DNA of 21,446 nucleotides from Chloroflexota bacterium (GCA_021786265.1 JAJYNP010000268.1:1-21446), one strand, 5' to 3'; positions 1 to 5,996 are shown, counted from the first letter of the stretch. Notes: a model not told the origin generated them from the letters alone. Translations and numbers: made by a program.

Positions 1-335
1 CTCGGCGCGTGCCGGGTGTGTGGGGAGGGAACGGATCGGTGCGGCTGGGTGTGGAACGGTACGTCGGGAAGGAGCGGGACGATCCGGCAAGTCAGGGCGG
101 GCGGGACGGCTCGGGGGGGCAGGTCAGCGCGAGGGGGGCAGGGCCGGATGGTCGCACGGGGACGGCCCGGGTGGAGAGGGGTAGTCGCACAGGGATGGCG
201 AGGAAGGGCTCGTCAGCGCAGGTGCGGTAAGGACTGGACAGTCGGGGCGGCTGGGACAGGTCGAGAAGGGATCGTCGTACGGGCGTGGGCAGGAAGGGAA
301 CGGGTCGTCGTACGGGCGTGGGGAGGGTCGTCGTC
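1..335. repeat. Gene-free G-rich region of degenerate tandem repeats
   Basis: I see no credible gene here. The plus strand is G-rich and the minus strand pyrimidine-rich. On the minus strand a loose unit recurs about every 25-36 bases, built around (C/G)GAC followed by a C-rich run. Clear examples read GTACGACGACCC, GTACGACGATCCC, TGCGACTACCCC, TGCGACCATCC and GCTGACGAGCCC. The best-conserved pair is listed separately at 272-322. The region lies directly beyond the last gene of the leftward operon and at the window edge. It could be an iteron-like origin, a packaging site, or the operon's transcription end region; the sequence does not decide. Confidence 0.5.
272..322. repeat. Perfect 18-bp direct repeat, 33-bp period
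   Basis: TCGTCGTACGGGCGTGGG occurs at 272-289 and again at 305-322, identical in both, with starts 33 bp apart. A shorter piece, GGTCGTCGTCC, follows just downstream. These are the least diverged members of the degenerate array in 1-335. Confidence 0.8.
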
Positions 336-989
336 CTATGTCGGCGTGAGAGTGTGGGTGAAGAGGCCGTAGCCCTGGCTCCTGTCTGCCCCCAGTCCGT
401 TCTGGCCGGCGTAGGTGAGCAGCCGGTCCAACATGTCGTGGGTCACGAGCCCGTCGTTCAGGACCTTCAAGTGGCAAATGAGGATGCGTCCCACGATCAC
501 CTCCGACCGCTTCAGCGCGTCCCGCGGACCCTGCGCAGTCATCACGTGAATGGGGCGCTCCCACTCGTCGTCGGGTTCCTTCGTCTCGGGGCTGAACGGG
601 ATCAGGCGCTCGGCCACGAAGACGCGCTCGGCCAGCTTCGACCGCAGCGGGATCACCTTCCCGTTGACCGGGGTGACGCTCTTCAGGATGTTCGCCGCCT
701 CTTTCAGTGCCGCCTTCACCTGGCGTCCCTCGATGCACAGGTGCCCTGCTCCGTCCCGTGGGAACACGCAGAAGCCCTTCTCCTCGGGTATGCCCATGAG
801 GTCGTCCATGGTCCGTACCGCGGCCTCCTGGGGCGTCTGCGGGTCGCCAGGAAGCAGCTTCGGGTGCTTGGCCCAGCGGGCCTCCTGCCACGCCTCGACC
901 AGGCGAGGATCCGCGGGAAGCCCCGCCGAGATTCGCTCGACCTCCACGGTCAAGGTGCTCATCGTCCATAGTGGCCTGTACTCGCTCAT
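336..989 (-). CDS. RAMP-superfamily (Cas-like fold) phage protein
   Basis: 217 aa. The C-terminus carries a glycine-rich loop, NGLGADRSQGYGLF at about residues 197-210, of the form seen at the C-terminus of RAMP proteins such as Csm4, Cas5, Cas6 and Cmr proteins. Other motifs (LCIEGRQVKAALKEAANI at about 84-101; ERVFV then ERPIHVMTAQGPR at about 121-156) fit what I recall of a conserved stand-alone phage family whose members end in NGLGALRSQGFGRF. Proteins of this superfamily usually bind RNA; the role of the phage members is unknown to me. No CRISPR array or other Cas gene is present. The start at 989 has AAAGGA upstream; a second ATG lies at 962. It is the last gene of the leftward operon. 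Confidence 0.7.
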   Translation of the reverse strand: MSEYRPLWTMSTLTVEVERISAGLPADPRLVEAWQEARWAKHPKLLPGDPQTPQEAAVRTMDDLMGIPEEKGFCVFPRDGAGHLCIEGRQVKAALKEAANILKSVTPVNGKVIPLRSKLAERVFVAERLIPFSPETKEPDDEWERPIHVMTAQGPRDALKRSEVIVGRILICHLKVLNDGLVTHDMLDRLLTYAGQNGLGADRSQGYGLFTHTLTPT

Positions 990-1020
990 CTCCGTTTCCT
1001 TTCTCTTGTAGTCACCTGGG

Positions 1021-1368
1021 TCACGTCGCCCGCGCCACGGCCTCGGCCCAGTCCTCTAGGCGCCAGCGTCTCCTCGTGACGGCCCACACGATCCATGTCT
1101 CGGGCGGCAGCCCTGGGAGCCCCATCACGAGCACGGGCTCGAGGTCGAGGGCGGCCGCGGCTTCGACGGTCTTGGTCCACCATGTGTGCGGGCGCAACTC
1201 CCGGCGCCAGCGGACCTGGACGTAGCGGCCCGGCAGCCCGTCGATATCGCCGGGGTCGGGGCGCCGGCCCGCACCGTACGCGCGATCGGCCGGGATGCCA
1301 GCCTTGCGCAGCACGGCGACCACCTCACGCTCGGCGCGATCACCCTTGCGCTTCGCGGGGCTAGTCAT
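1021..1368 (-). CDS. Holliday junction resolvase-like PD-(D/E)XK protein
   Basis: 115 aa. The N-terminus (KRKGDRAEREVVAVLRKAGI, residues 7-26), the GD at 40-41 and the following GLPGRYVQVRW match the layout of small archaeal-Hjc-like resolvases common in actinophages: an acidic residue in a first helix, GD, then a strand with ExK. The expected E-x-K is here Q51-V-R53, so one acidic ligand and the lysine are replaced. It may still be a nuclease with a shifted site, or a DNA-binding relic. Its start is preceded by GGCGAGGAGCGCA, a good ribosome binding site that lies inside a 50-bp duplication. Confidence 0.65.
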   Translation of the reverse strand: MTSPAKRKGDRAEREVVAVLRKAGIPADRAYGAGRRPDPGDIDGLPGRYVQVRWRRELRPHTWWTKTVEAAAALDLEPVLVMGLPGLPPETWIVWAVTRRRWRLEDWAEAVARAT

Positions 1369-1639
1369 TGCGCTCCTCGCCCGTACGCGTGGGTCTCGTC
1401 CACGTAGACCGGGTAGTCATCGCTCCTCGCCCGTACGCGTGGGTCTCGTCCACGTAGACCGGGTAGTCATCGATGGCCTCCTGCACGGCGTAATACGCAT
1501 TCCTGTGGATCTCGTCCAGCGCTATGGCGACGCTGTGGAGTGCCGCCAGTGCGGTGTTCCACGCCGGCGGGTCCAAACGCTCGCGTATGGCGTCCTCGAT
1601 CACGCCGTCGGCGAGCAGGCGGACCCTAATCCGAGGCAT
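1361..1639 (-). CDS. Small hypothetical protein with duplicated, frameshifted C-terminus
   Basis: 92 aa, function not recognised. The core (PAWNTALAALHSVAIALDEI and onwards) looks helical and soluble. The final part is altered by a 50-bp tandem duplication. The first copy encodes DDYPVYVDETHAYGRGA; the second copy is read in another frame and gives TTRSTWTRPTRTGEERND. With only one copy the protein would end GRGAQ, with its TGA overlapping the resolvase ATG, as at other junctions in this operon. The ORF now ends at TAG and overlaps the resolvase start by 8 bp. Confidence 0.7.
   Translation of the reverse strand: MPRIRVRLLADGVIEDAIRERLDPPAWNTALAALHSVAIALDEIHRNAYYAVQEAIDDYPVYVDETHAYGRGAMTTRSTWTRPTRTGEERND
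1371..1470. repeat. Perfect 50-bp tandem duplication (2 copies)
   Basis: Positions 1371-1420 and 1421-1470 are identical, beginning CGCTCCTCGCCCGTACGCGT and ending GGGTAGTCAT on the plus strand. The unit spans the C-terminal coding part of the 92-aa gene and the ribosome binding site of the resolvase gene. Fifty is not a multiple of three, so the duplication changes the reading frame, and it creates a second SD-ATG arrangement (GGCGAGGAGCGATG) about 50 bp upstream of the resolvase start. Confidence 0.97.
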
Positions 1640-1862
1640 CGGCCACGACCTCTTCGACGGCGGCGTGCACGGCGCCGCCCACAGCGTCGCCCACGGCGTC
1701 CGACAGGGCGTCGCTCGTGAAGCCGCACACCGCGTCGCTCGTGAAGCCGCACACCGCGCCGCGCACGGCGGCGCCCACGGCGCCGGCCACGGCCTCGTAC
1801 ACGGTGACGTCTACGGGTACCTGCATCGCGTCGACAGCCGCGGCGCCGTCAGTCCGCGACAA
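1626..1862 (-). CDS. Four-residue-repeat (xxAV) protein, copy A
   Basis: Up to 78 aa if started at TTG 1862 (preceded by GGTGGAG); an in-frame ATG at 1826 gives 66 aa. From about residue 20 the protein is almost entirely a four-residue repeat, such as DAVGDAVGGAVHAAVEEVV, with Ala-Val at fixed positions and variable polar residues between. It is predicted helical; function unknown. It contains a 24-bp exact duplication giving two CGFTSDAV/L blocks. It overlaps the start of the next gene and is overlapped by the stop of the previous one. Paralogues are at 2250, 2465, 4530 and 20452. Confidence 0.75.
   Translation of the reverse strand: MSRTDGAAAVDAMQVPVDVTVYEAVAGAVGAAVRGAVCGFTSDAVCGFTSDALSDAVGDAVGGAVHAAVEEVVADASD
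1708..1755. repeat. 24-bp exact tandem repeat within copy A
   Basis: Two identical 24-bp units, 1708-1731 and 1732-1755, begin GCGTCGCTCGTGAAGCC. Twenty-four is two four-residue units, so the duplication keeps both the reading frame and the repeat register. This shows directly how the protein family can grow. Confidence 0.95.
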
Positions 1863-2253
1863 GACGCTCCACCTCGGCCTGCTGGCGCTGGCGCTTCAGG
1901 CTGTAGTTGCCCGGTGCGATCCCAGCTGCTCCGTGCTCGGGGTGCAGCAGGTAGGCCTCGGCGCCGTGGGCCACGGCGAGGGTGCCCAGCTCGAGCGTGC
2001 GCCCGCTGATCGTGGTCCAGCGCACGTCACCAGCGGCCACGAGCAGGTGCGTGTTGCCGCCGGCCTCGCCGCGCACGACGGCGATCCCCGCCGGGGGCAC
2101 GGGCGCGCCCTGGTGGGTGTGCGGCTGGCAGGGCGCGATCAGGACGTCCCCCTGGCGCTGCATTCCCGCGAGCAGCGGCACGTCGGCCTGCGCGCTCAAG
2201 TGCGACGGGACGGCGACCGCGTGGCGGTTCATCACATCGGCAATGGTGGTCAT
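1849..2253 (-). CDS. Conserved actinophage-type hypothetical protein (HPEHG family)
   Basis: 134 aa. The C-terminal part, AEAYLLHPEHGAAGIAPGNYSLKRQRQ (split here as AEAYLLHPEHG, then IAPGNY, then KRQRQ), is a pattern I recall from conserved proteins of actinobacteria and their phages, where HPEHG is followed by a PGxYxVxRQRE strand. An HTH (His-Thr-His) stretch lies mid-protein. It is probably a small beta-barrel-like protein; biochemical role unknown. The start at 2253 is firm: AAAAGGAGA lies 7-8 bases upstream, the clearest Shine-Dalgarno sequence of this operon. Confidence 0.75.
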   Translation of the reverse strand: MTTIADVMNRHAVAVPSHLSAQADVPLLAGMQRQGDVLIAPCQPHTHQGAPVPPAGIAVVRGEAGGNTHLLVAAGDVRWTTISGRTLELGTLAVAHGAEAYLLHPEHGAAGIAPGNYSLKRQRQQAEVERLVAD

Positions 2254-2468
2254 GGTTGGTCTCCTTTTCTTGGGTTGGGATAAGTCTCGCGCACGGCTCC
2301 GCCCGCGGCGTCGGCCACGGCGGCCTCGACGGCGGACACGACGGGCCCTACGGCGTCGGGCACGGCGGCGGCCGTGACGCCGTACACGGGGACGTCTACG
2401 GCCAGGAGCACCGTGCGGTGCACGGTTTCGAACACAGCTGCGCTGACCGCGTCCGTGACCCGGGTCAT
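2250..2468 (-). CDS. Four-residue-repeat (xxAV) protein, copy B
   Basis: 72 aa, MTRVTDAVSAAVFETVHRTV at the start and GGAVRET near the end. The middle is a run of xxAV-type units, more diverged than in copies C and F. It shares its first four residues and its GAVRET ending with copy C, and the two genes carry matching DNA at both ends, so they arose by tandem duplication of about 200 bp. ATGA overlaps join it to both neighbours. Function unknown. Confidence 0.75.
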   Translation of the reverse strand: MTRVTDAVSAAVFETVHRTVLLAVDVPVYGVTAAAVPDAVGPVVSAVEAAVADAAGGAVRETYPNPRKGDQP

Positions 2469-2678
2469 GTGGCCCTCACCACAGTCTCGCGCACGGCGCC
2501 GGCGGTAGCGGCGTCCACGGAGGCGCCCATGGCGGCGAACACGGCGCCGCGCACGGCACCGATCATGGCGGCGTCCATGGCGGCGTGCACGGCGTCGTAC
2601 ACGGCGGCGTCCGCGGCGCCGTACACGGCGTCGCCGACGACGACGCCCACGGCGACCCGGGTCATGTGGCCCTCACCA
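2457..2678. repeat. Direct repeats bounding a ~200-bp gene duplication
   Basis: The same 25 bases (starting GACCCGGGTCATGTGGCCCT) occur at 2457-2481 and 2654-2678, 197 bp apart, covering the start codons of copies B and C. A second pair, GTCTCGCGCACGGC, occurs at 2284-2297 and 2484-2497, 200 bp apart, near the gene ends. The pairs together mark the duplication that produced the two neighbouring paralogues. Confidence 0.85.
2465..2665 (-). CDS. Four-residue-repeat (xxAV) protein, copy C
   Basis: 66 aa, starting MTRVAVGVVVGDAVYGAADA and ending AGAVRETVVRAT. Nearly the whole length is built of units such as DAVY, AAVY, DAVH, AAMD and GAVR. The start at 2665 overlaps the stop of the preceding gene as ATGA. 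No cysteine, signal peptide or catalytic motif is seen. A single long helix or a helical bundle is the simplest expectation, but the exact period of four is unusual for a coiled coil. Confidence 0.75.
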   Translation of the reverse strand: MTRVAVGVVVGDAVYGAADAAVYDAVHAAMDAAMIGAVRGAVFAAMGASVDAATAGAVRETVVRAT

Positions 2679-3150
2679 TCAGGCGGGCGATCTCTCGGTC
2701 GAGGTCGGTCTGGCGACGGCGCACGAACCGGCCCCGGTTGTCGCGGCGGCGCAGTTCCATGACGTGGCGCACGAGGCGGATCTGCCAGGTTTCCCAGCGT
2801 GGCTGTGTGCGCGGGTTGATGACGTCGTTGCATGCGTCGCAGAACAGAGAGCCTGCGCGATCTGTTGTGGGCATGATGTGGTGGCAGTGCCTCAGGTTGC
2901 ACTCCGCTGCGAGGCGGGCGACGAGCTCCGATGTCGAGGTCAGGTGCCGGGTTGTGATCCACCAGCGCTGCTGCGAATAGCTCGTCCAGCCCTTCCGGCG
3001 CGCCAGTTCGTCCCGGTACGCGGTCCAGCTGCGGAAGCCGCGGGGAGGTCGGCGCGGGCGGTGCGGCGGCGCGGCCTCTTCGAGCACCTGCTCCCCTGTG
3101 GCGAGCAGCTCTGTTCCGAGGGAGAGCAGCTCTGTCCCGACCGTCGTCAT
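2662..3150 (-). CDS. Zinc-binding-type hypothetical protein (CxxC, CHH)
   Basis: 162 aa with start ATG at 3150, chosen because it overlaps the upstream stop as ATGA. The N-terminus has two copies of a short repeat (GTELLSLGTELLATGEQ). The middle has ECNLRHCHHIMP and then FCDACNDVINP, giving Cys/His pairs able to bind one zinc ion. The C-terminus is very basic and arginine-rich (ELRRRDNRGRFVRRRQ), suggesting nucleic-acid binding. The His/Cys layout recalls HNH nucleases, but I cannot see a complete HNH motif. Function uncertain. Confidence 0.7.
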   Translation of the reverse strand: MTTVGTELLSLGTELLATGEQVLEEAAPPHRPRRPPRGFRSWTAYRDELARRKGWTSYSQQRWWITTRHLTSTSELVARLAAECNLRHCHHIMPTTDRAGSLFCDACNDVINPRTQPRWETWQIRLVRHVMELRRRDNRGRFVRRRQTDLDREIARLMVRAT

Positions 3151-3323
3151 GGCATGACCTCGGCCAAAGCGTCGCACACGGCGTGAGGTACGCCAGCGAG
3201 CGACGGAACGCCCACCACGGCTCTGCTCACGGCCGAACGGGGGAACGGGCCCACGCGATCGCGTACGACGTTCTCCACCGCTAGGCATACGTGATTTACG
3301 ATCTCAGTGCGCGCGCTGGTCAT
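3147..3323 (-). CDS. Small hypothetical protein, possible degenerate repeat-family member
   Basis: 58 aa, MTSARTEIVNHVCLAVENVV at the start and HAVCDALAEVMP at the end. It is joined to both neighbours by ATGA overlaps, which is the main evidence that it is real. Hydrophobic pairs at near-four-residue spacing (VCLAVENVV, AVSRAVVGV) suggest a diverged relative of the xxAV proteins. No recognised domain. Confidence 0.6.
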   Translation of the reverse strand: MTSARTEIVNHVCLAVENVVRDRVGPFPRSAVSRAVVGVPSLAGVPHAVCDALAEVMP

Positions 3324-3496
3324 GGCGCGGCCACCGCCTCGTGCACCGCGGCGTGTACGGCCTCACGCACCTGATGGAACTCCGCGGACGAGTACAGGAA
3401 CCAGCGGAAGTGAGCGTCAACATGGGCCAGAACGGCGCCCTCCACCGGGACCGTCACGTTATCTAGGACGAGTTGACCCGTTGTCGCGGCGCTCAC
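3320..3496 (-). CDS. Small protein with xxAV tail
   Basis: 58 aa starting from GTG 3496 in a GTGA overlap. The first 40 residues (LVLDNVTVPVEGAVLAHVDA, then FRWFLYSSAEFHQ) are not repetitive and look like a small beta-alpha domain. The last 17 residues, VREAVHAAVHEAVAAP, are four xxAV units. It therefore looks like a fusion of a short domain to the repeat found in copies A, B, C and F. Function unknown. Confidence 0.65.
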   Translation of the reverse strand: MSAATTGQLVLDNVTVPVEGAVLAHVDAHFRWFLYSSAEFHQVREAVHAAVHEAVAAP

Positions 3497-4416
3497 GTCG
3501 CACCCGCCAGCTCTCGGTAGGCGTCGGGCGGCACGTCGAAGGTCCACGCGGCGGCGGCCACCGCGTCGGCGCACGTGGCCGGGACCGTGAGTCCGAATCG
3601 CCGGCGCGTGCCGTCGCGGTCCGGGCTGGCGTTCGTGCACAGAAGCACGCGGGCCGCGTAGCCGAGCAGGTCCCGGGGCGGCTCGTAGAGCTCGAGGGTG
3701 TGTCCCGGATTGGCGGGGTCCGGCTGCGCGTCGATCAGGCGCAGGCCGGCGCCGGCCACGAAGCGCGGCCAGCCGAATCGCTCGATTGCGACCCGGCGGA
3801 CCTCGGCGTTGCTGATCGCCATGATCGACGCGGGCGTCAGGGTCTCGGGGCGCTCCACGATCTCGGCGGGTACGCGTACGCCGTGCAGGAAGTGCAGCGC
3901 CCAGCCGTCGCGCCAGGCGATCGCGGGGCCGGTCTCGCTGTGCAGCCGGCGCGTGGTGCCTGCGGCCTCCAGGTGGATCTCCGACGGGCGGTCCGAGACG
4001 ACCACGAATGTCGTGTGCGGCCACCACCAGCCCGCTGTAAGCGTCTTCACCCAGGCGCGGTGCCTGGCGATGATGTCGGGCGGGAGCTCGAGGCCGCACA
4101 CGTCGATGAAAAAGCCCCGCCACGCGCTCCATGCAGCCCAGAAGGCGCCGCCGAGGTAGCCGCTCCACGCCGGGTCCTCGGTGGACCCCACCTCGGCCAG
4201 GAGGCGCGGGAGGGCCTGAGCGAGCGCGAGCGGGGACCCGACGCGCTCCACGCGGCCGGGCCAGGGAATGCCGGCGAACCTGTAGCACTCGCGGGCGCCC
4301 TCTTCCCAGGTGCCCCAGTCGGCGGGCTCCGTGGACAGGCCCACGGCAATCCAGCGCTGCGCCCACGGCTCGAGCTGGGCGCGCTGCTCAGGGGTCAGTT
4401 CGGTGATGCGCTTCAT
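3493..4416 (-). CDS. DUF6745 family protein
   Basis: 307 aa from ATG 4416 (MKRITELTPEQRAQLEPWAQ); a longer ORF upstream is an extension without support. The signature region reads HSETGPAIAWRDGWALHFLH followed by GVRVPAEIVERPE, then NAEVRRVAIERFGWPRF, which is the pattern of DUF6745, a family I know from actinobacteria and their phages. Its biochemical role is not known. The N-terminal third is rich in tryptophan. It is the largest gene of the leftward operon and has GTGA coupling to the next gene. Confidence 0.8.
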   Translation of the reverse strand: MKRITELTPEQRAQLEPWAQRWIAVGLSTEPADWGTWEEGARECYRFAGIPWPGRVERVGSPLALAQALPRLLAEVGSTEDPAWSGYLGGAFWAAWSAWRGFFIDVCGLELPPDIIARHRAWVKTLTAGWWWPHTTFVVVSDRPSEIHLEAAGTTRRLHSETGPAIAWRDGWALHFLHGVRVPAEIVERPETLTPASIMAISNAEVRRVAIERFGWPRFVAGAGLRLIDAQPDPANPGHTLELYEPPRDLLGYAARVLLCTNASPDRDGTRRRFGLTVPATCADAVAAAAWTFDVPPDAYRELAGAT

Positions 4417-4540
4417 GACGCTCCTCCTTCGTCTCGGGGCATGTGGCGGGCCCGTAGATGAGGTGGCAGCGAGCGACCGCGTCGCGCACCGGGTCTCCCT
4501 CCCAGCCGCACCACGGGCAGGTGACCATCTCACTGGTCAT
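4388..4540 (-). CDS. Small zinc-ribbon protein
   Basis: 50 aa, MTSEMVTCPWCGWEGDPVRD then ARCHLIYGPATC. CPWC forms a zinc knuckle; the later Cys and His residues could complete the site. Such tiny zinc ribbons are common in actinophages, with no assigned role. It overlaps the upstream repeat gene's stop and the downstream DUF6745 start. Confidence 0.65.
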   Translation of the reverse strand: MTSEMVTCPWCGWEGDPVRDAVARCHLIYGPATCPETKEERHEAHHRTDP

Positions 4541-4745
4541 AGGCTCCCTCTTCTTGAATGGCGGCGTCCACGGCGGCGTCCACGGCGCCCACCGCGTCGC
4601 CGACGGCGGCATCCACGGCGGCGCGCACCGCGGCGCCCACGGTGGCGTCCACGGCGTCGACCACGGCGTCGCGCACGGCGGCGCTCACGACGGCGACCAC
4701 GGCGACGTACACGGCCTCGGTCACGGGCAGGCCGGCGGAGCTCAC
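4530..4745 (-). CDS. Four-residue-repeat (xxAV) protein, copy F
   Basis: 71 aa from GTG 4745 in a GTGA overlap. This is the cleanest member: from about residue 10 to 65 it is a near-continuous run of xxAV units (RDAVVDAVDATVGAAVRAAV, then DAAVGDAVGAVDAAVDAAI). The polar positions are mostly D, G and R. The DNA is a 12-bp pattern on the theme GGCGTCCACGGC, so the opposite strand also stays open as a GVHG-type reading frame that I regard as a shadow. Function unknown. Confidence 0.75.
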   Translation of the reverse strand: MSSAGLPVTEAVYVAVVAVVSAAVRDAVVDAVDATVGAAVRAAVDAAVGDAVGAVDAAVDAAIQEEGAYDQ

Positions 4746-4906
4746 GGCGCGTCCTGGTCATAGGGCTCCCTCTCGGGCAGCAGGCGCAGGTGCGAGGGCT
4801 GAGGCCGGACCGGCCTGGTGCGGCGCGGCGGTCGCAGGCACGCGAGCAGGGCTGCGAGGACCACGACGGCGACTACGACCATGGCGGGAAGTGCCCACAG
4901 TGTCAT
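4742..4906 (-). CDS. Small single-pass membrane protein
   Basis: 54 aa, MTLWALPAMVVVAVVVLAAL at the start: one strong transmembrane helix at about residues 4-24, then a basic proline/arginine-rich cytoplasmic-type tail (RPPRRTRPVRPQPS). The start overlaps the previous stop as ATGA. No family recognised; possibly an anchor or a small lysis/membrane factor. Confidence 0.7.
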   Translation of the reverse strand: MTLWALPAMVVVAVVVLAALLACLRPPRRTRPVRPQPSHLRLLPEREPYDQDAP

Positions 4907-5613
4907 GCCCGCTCCTTCTCTCTCGCGAGCGCGTCGAGCAGCCGACTCGCCTCTGCCTTGGTCAACTCCTTGGAGCTCTTGAGGTCGCGGTTCACGACCG
5001 CGGCCGCGTAGGCGAGGCGGGCGTCCCGGTCGTCGAGCCCGATGGCTGCGGCGGCCGCCGCGATGGCGGTCAGCTGGTCTGGCGTCGCCATCTCGGTCGC
5101 CGGCACGGAGCGTGCACGGGTCCGCACCGGGGGTGCCTCATCCTCCAAGTCCTGGGTGAACAGGCCGGAGGATGCCGTGGCTTTCAGGATGGCCCCCACG
5201 AATGCACGTTTGTCCGACATTTTCAGCAGCGTGTTCCACGGCGCCCGGTACGGTCCGTGACGATCCGTGCCCGGCGATGTGTAGCGAGTCTCGTCGTAGT
5301 CTGCGCTGCCCCAGCACGAGGCCACGATCTCGCCATGCCTGGTCACGTCGCAGCGGATCGTGACGCGGTGCGGGCGTCCCTCGTCGTCGGTCTCCACAAT
5401 GGGCGTGGACATGGTGTGCGTGAGCCCGAACAACTGTGCCAGCCGCTCCGCGCCGGGCTTCAGGAGGGACGGCAGCGGCGTGCCGGGAATGCGCGCGTAG
5501 TCGACGCCGACGCGCATCACCGTCCGCTTGGCATCCTCGACCGCGGCGACTAGGGCAACGGCCTGCGCGGTCGTCATCACCAGGCTGGGGACGTACTCGA
5601 TCTCTTCACGCAT
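4903..5613 (-). CDS. Phage recombination-type protein (LLKPGAERL family)
   Basis: 236 aa. Residues 43-64 (PGTPLPSLLKPGAERLAQLF) match a motif I recall from a conserved phage/prophage family usually found beside recombination genes and suspected to handle single-stranded DNA. The C-terminal 60 residues (TPDQLTAIAAAAAAIGL, then SSKELTKAEASRLLDALA) match a tail shared by several phage recombination and replication proteins. In this window it is the only candidate for a central DNA-metabolism protein, together with the resolvase-like gene in the same operon. The exact activity (annealing, DNA protection) is inferred. Alternative internal start: residue 13 (MTTAQ). Confidence 0.6.
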   Translation of the reverse strand: MREEIEYVPSLVMTTAQAVALVAAVEDAKRTVMRVGVDYARIPGTPLPSLLKPGAERLAQLFGLTHTMSTPIVETDDEGRPHRVTIRCDVTRHGEIVASCWGSADYDETRYTSPGTDRHGPYRAPWNTLLKMSDKRAFVGAILKATASSGLFTQDLEDEAPPVRTRARSVPATEMATPDQLTAIAAAAAAIGLDDRDARLAYAAAVVNRDLKSSKELTKAEASRLLDALAREKERA

Positions 5614-5800
5614 GGTTGTCCTCCTCTAGGTCTGCGTACACGGCGTCGGCCAGGGCCAGGTCCAGCACCTCGAACGATGCGGGGGATAGCGTGCCTGAGA
5701 CATGACCCGGCGCTGTGCCGCCCACTGCTGCGCGTACGGCACGTGACGCCGCGACGCTTGAGGCCTGGTACATGTCACCCGCGAGGTCGTTTGCCCTCAC
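5606..5800 (-). CDS. Small hypothetical protein
   Basis: 64 aa from GTG 5800, which overlaps the upstream TGA as GTGA; a longer in-frame start at 5896 is less likely because it would run through the upstream gene. Sequence starts MRANDLAGDMYQASSVAASR and ends YADLEEDNHA. It is helical and acidic at the C-terminus, with hints of the Ala-Val spacing (SRAVRAAVGG, LALADAVYADL). No family recognised. Confidence 0.6.
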   Translation of the reverse strand: MRANDLAGDMYQASSVAASRAVRAAVGGTAPGHVSGTLSPASFEVLDLALADAVYADLEEDNHA

Positions 5801-5910
5801 CGGTCTGTCCGTTCCCACGGGCAACGGCGGAACAGGGGGTCGCCCTCGTCGGGCCACTCCCCCTCCGGGTACGGATAGGCGGCCCACCCGGGCCACTCGG
5901 GCTCTGTCAT
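5797..5910 (-). CDS. Putative tiny acidic Trp/Pro-rich protein, first gene of leftward operon
   Basis: 37 aa from ATG 5910: MTEPEWPGWAAYPYPEGEWP and ending RCPWERTDR. Support is the GTGA overlap with the next gene and a composition (W, P, E, Y) unlike random reading of GC-rich DNA. The ribosome binding site is weak (GGGACC). It would be the promoter-proximal gene of the 5.6-kb leftward operon. Confidence 0.45.
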   Translation of the reverse strand: MTEPEWPGWAAYPYPEGEWPDEGDPLFRRCPWERTDR

Positions 5911-5954
5911 GGTCCCATGGTGCGCCCTGCGCGTCGTGGAGTCAAACAACGGAT

Positions 5955-5983
5955 GGTCAACGCTGGGTCAACAGTCGATCAAC
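5955..5983. promoter_or_regulatory. Three GGTCAAC-type sites spaced exactly 11 bp
   Basis: GGTCAAC at 5955-5961, GGTCAAC at 5966-5972 and GATCAAC at 5977-5983 start 11 bp apart, about one helical turn, so they lie on one DNA face. The reverse form GTTGAC appears at 5996-6001, overlapping the -35 box of the rightward promoter. On the minus strand each site reads GTTGACC, so they could also act as -35 elements for the leftward operon. I read them as a cooperative regulator binding array between divergent genes. Confidence 0.55.
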
Positions 5984-5996
5984 TGGCGGGAACCTG

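Noticed and set aside
1..335. RNase P or tmRNA-like RNA
   Set aside because: A fragment resembling GGTGCGGTAAG is present at about 220-230, but none of the other conserved blocks are seen.
124..969. 281-aa minus-strand ORF overlapping the RAMP gene
   Set aside because: Composition is random Arg/Pro/Gly and it overlaps a gene with clear motifs in another frame.
3307..4461. 384-aa plus-strand ORF opposite DUF6745
   Set aside because: Shadow frame with Arg/Gly-rich composition; the DUF6745 signature on the other strand is decisive.
4458..4763. Plus-strand ORF rich in Gly-Val-His repeats opposite the xxAV gene
   Set aside because: It is the mirror of the 12-bp repeat on the coding strand; it has no ribosome site or coupling, and its neighbours are all leftward.
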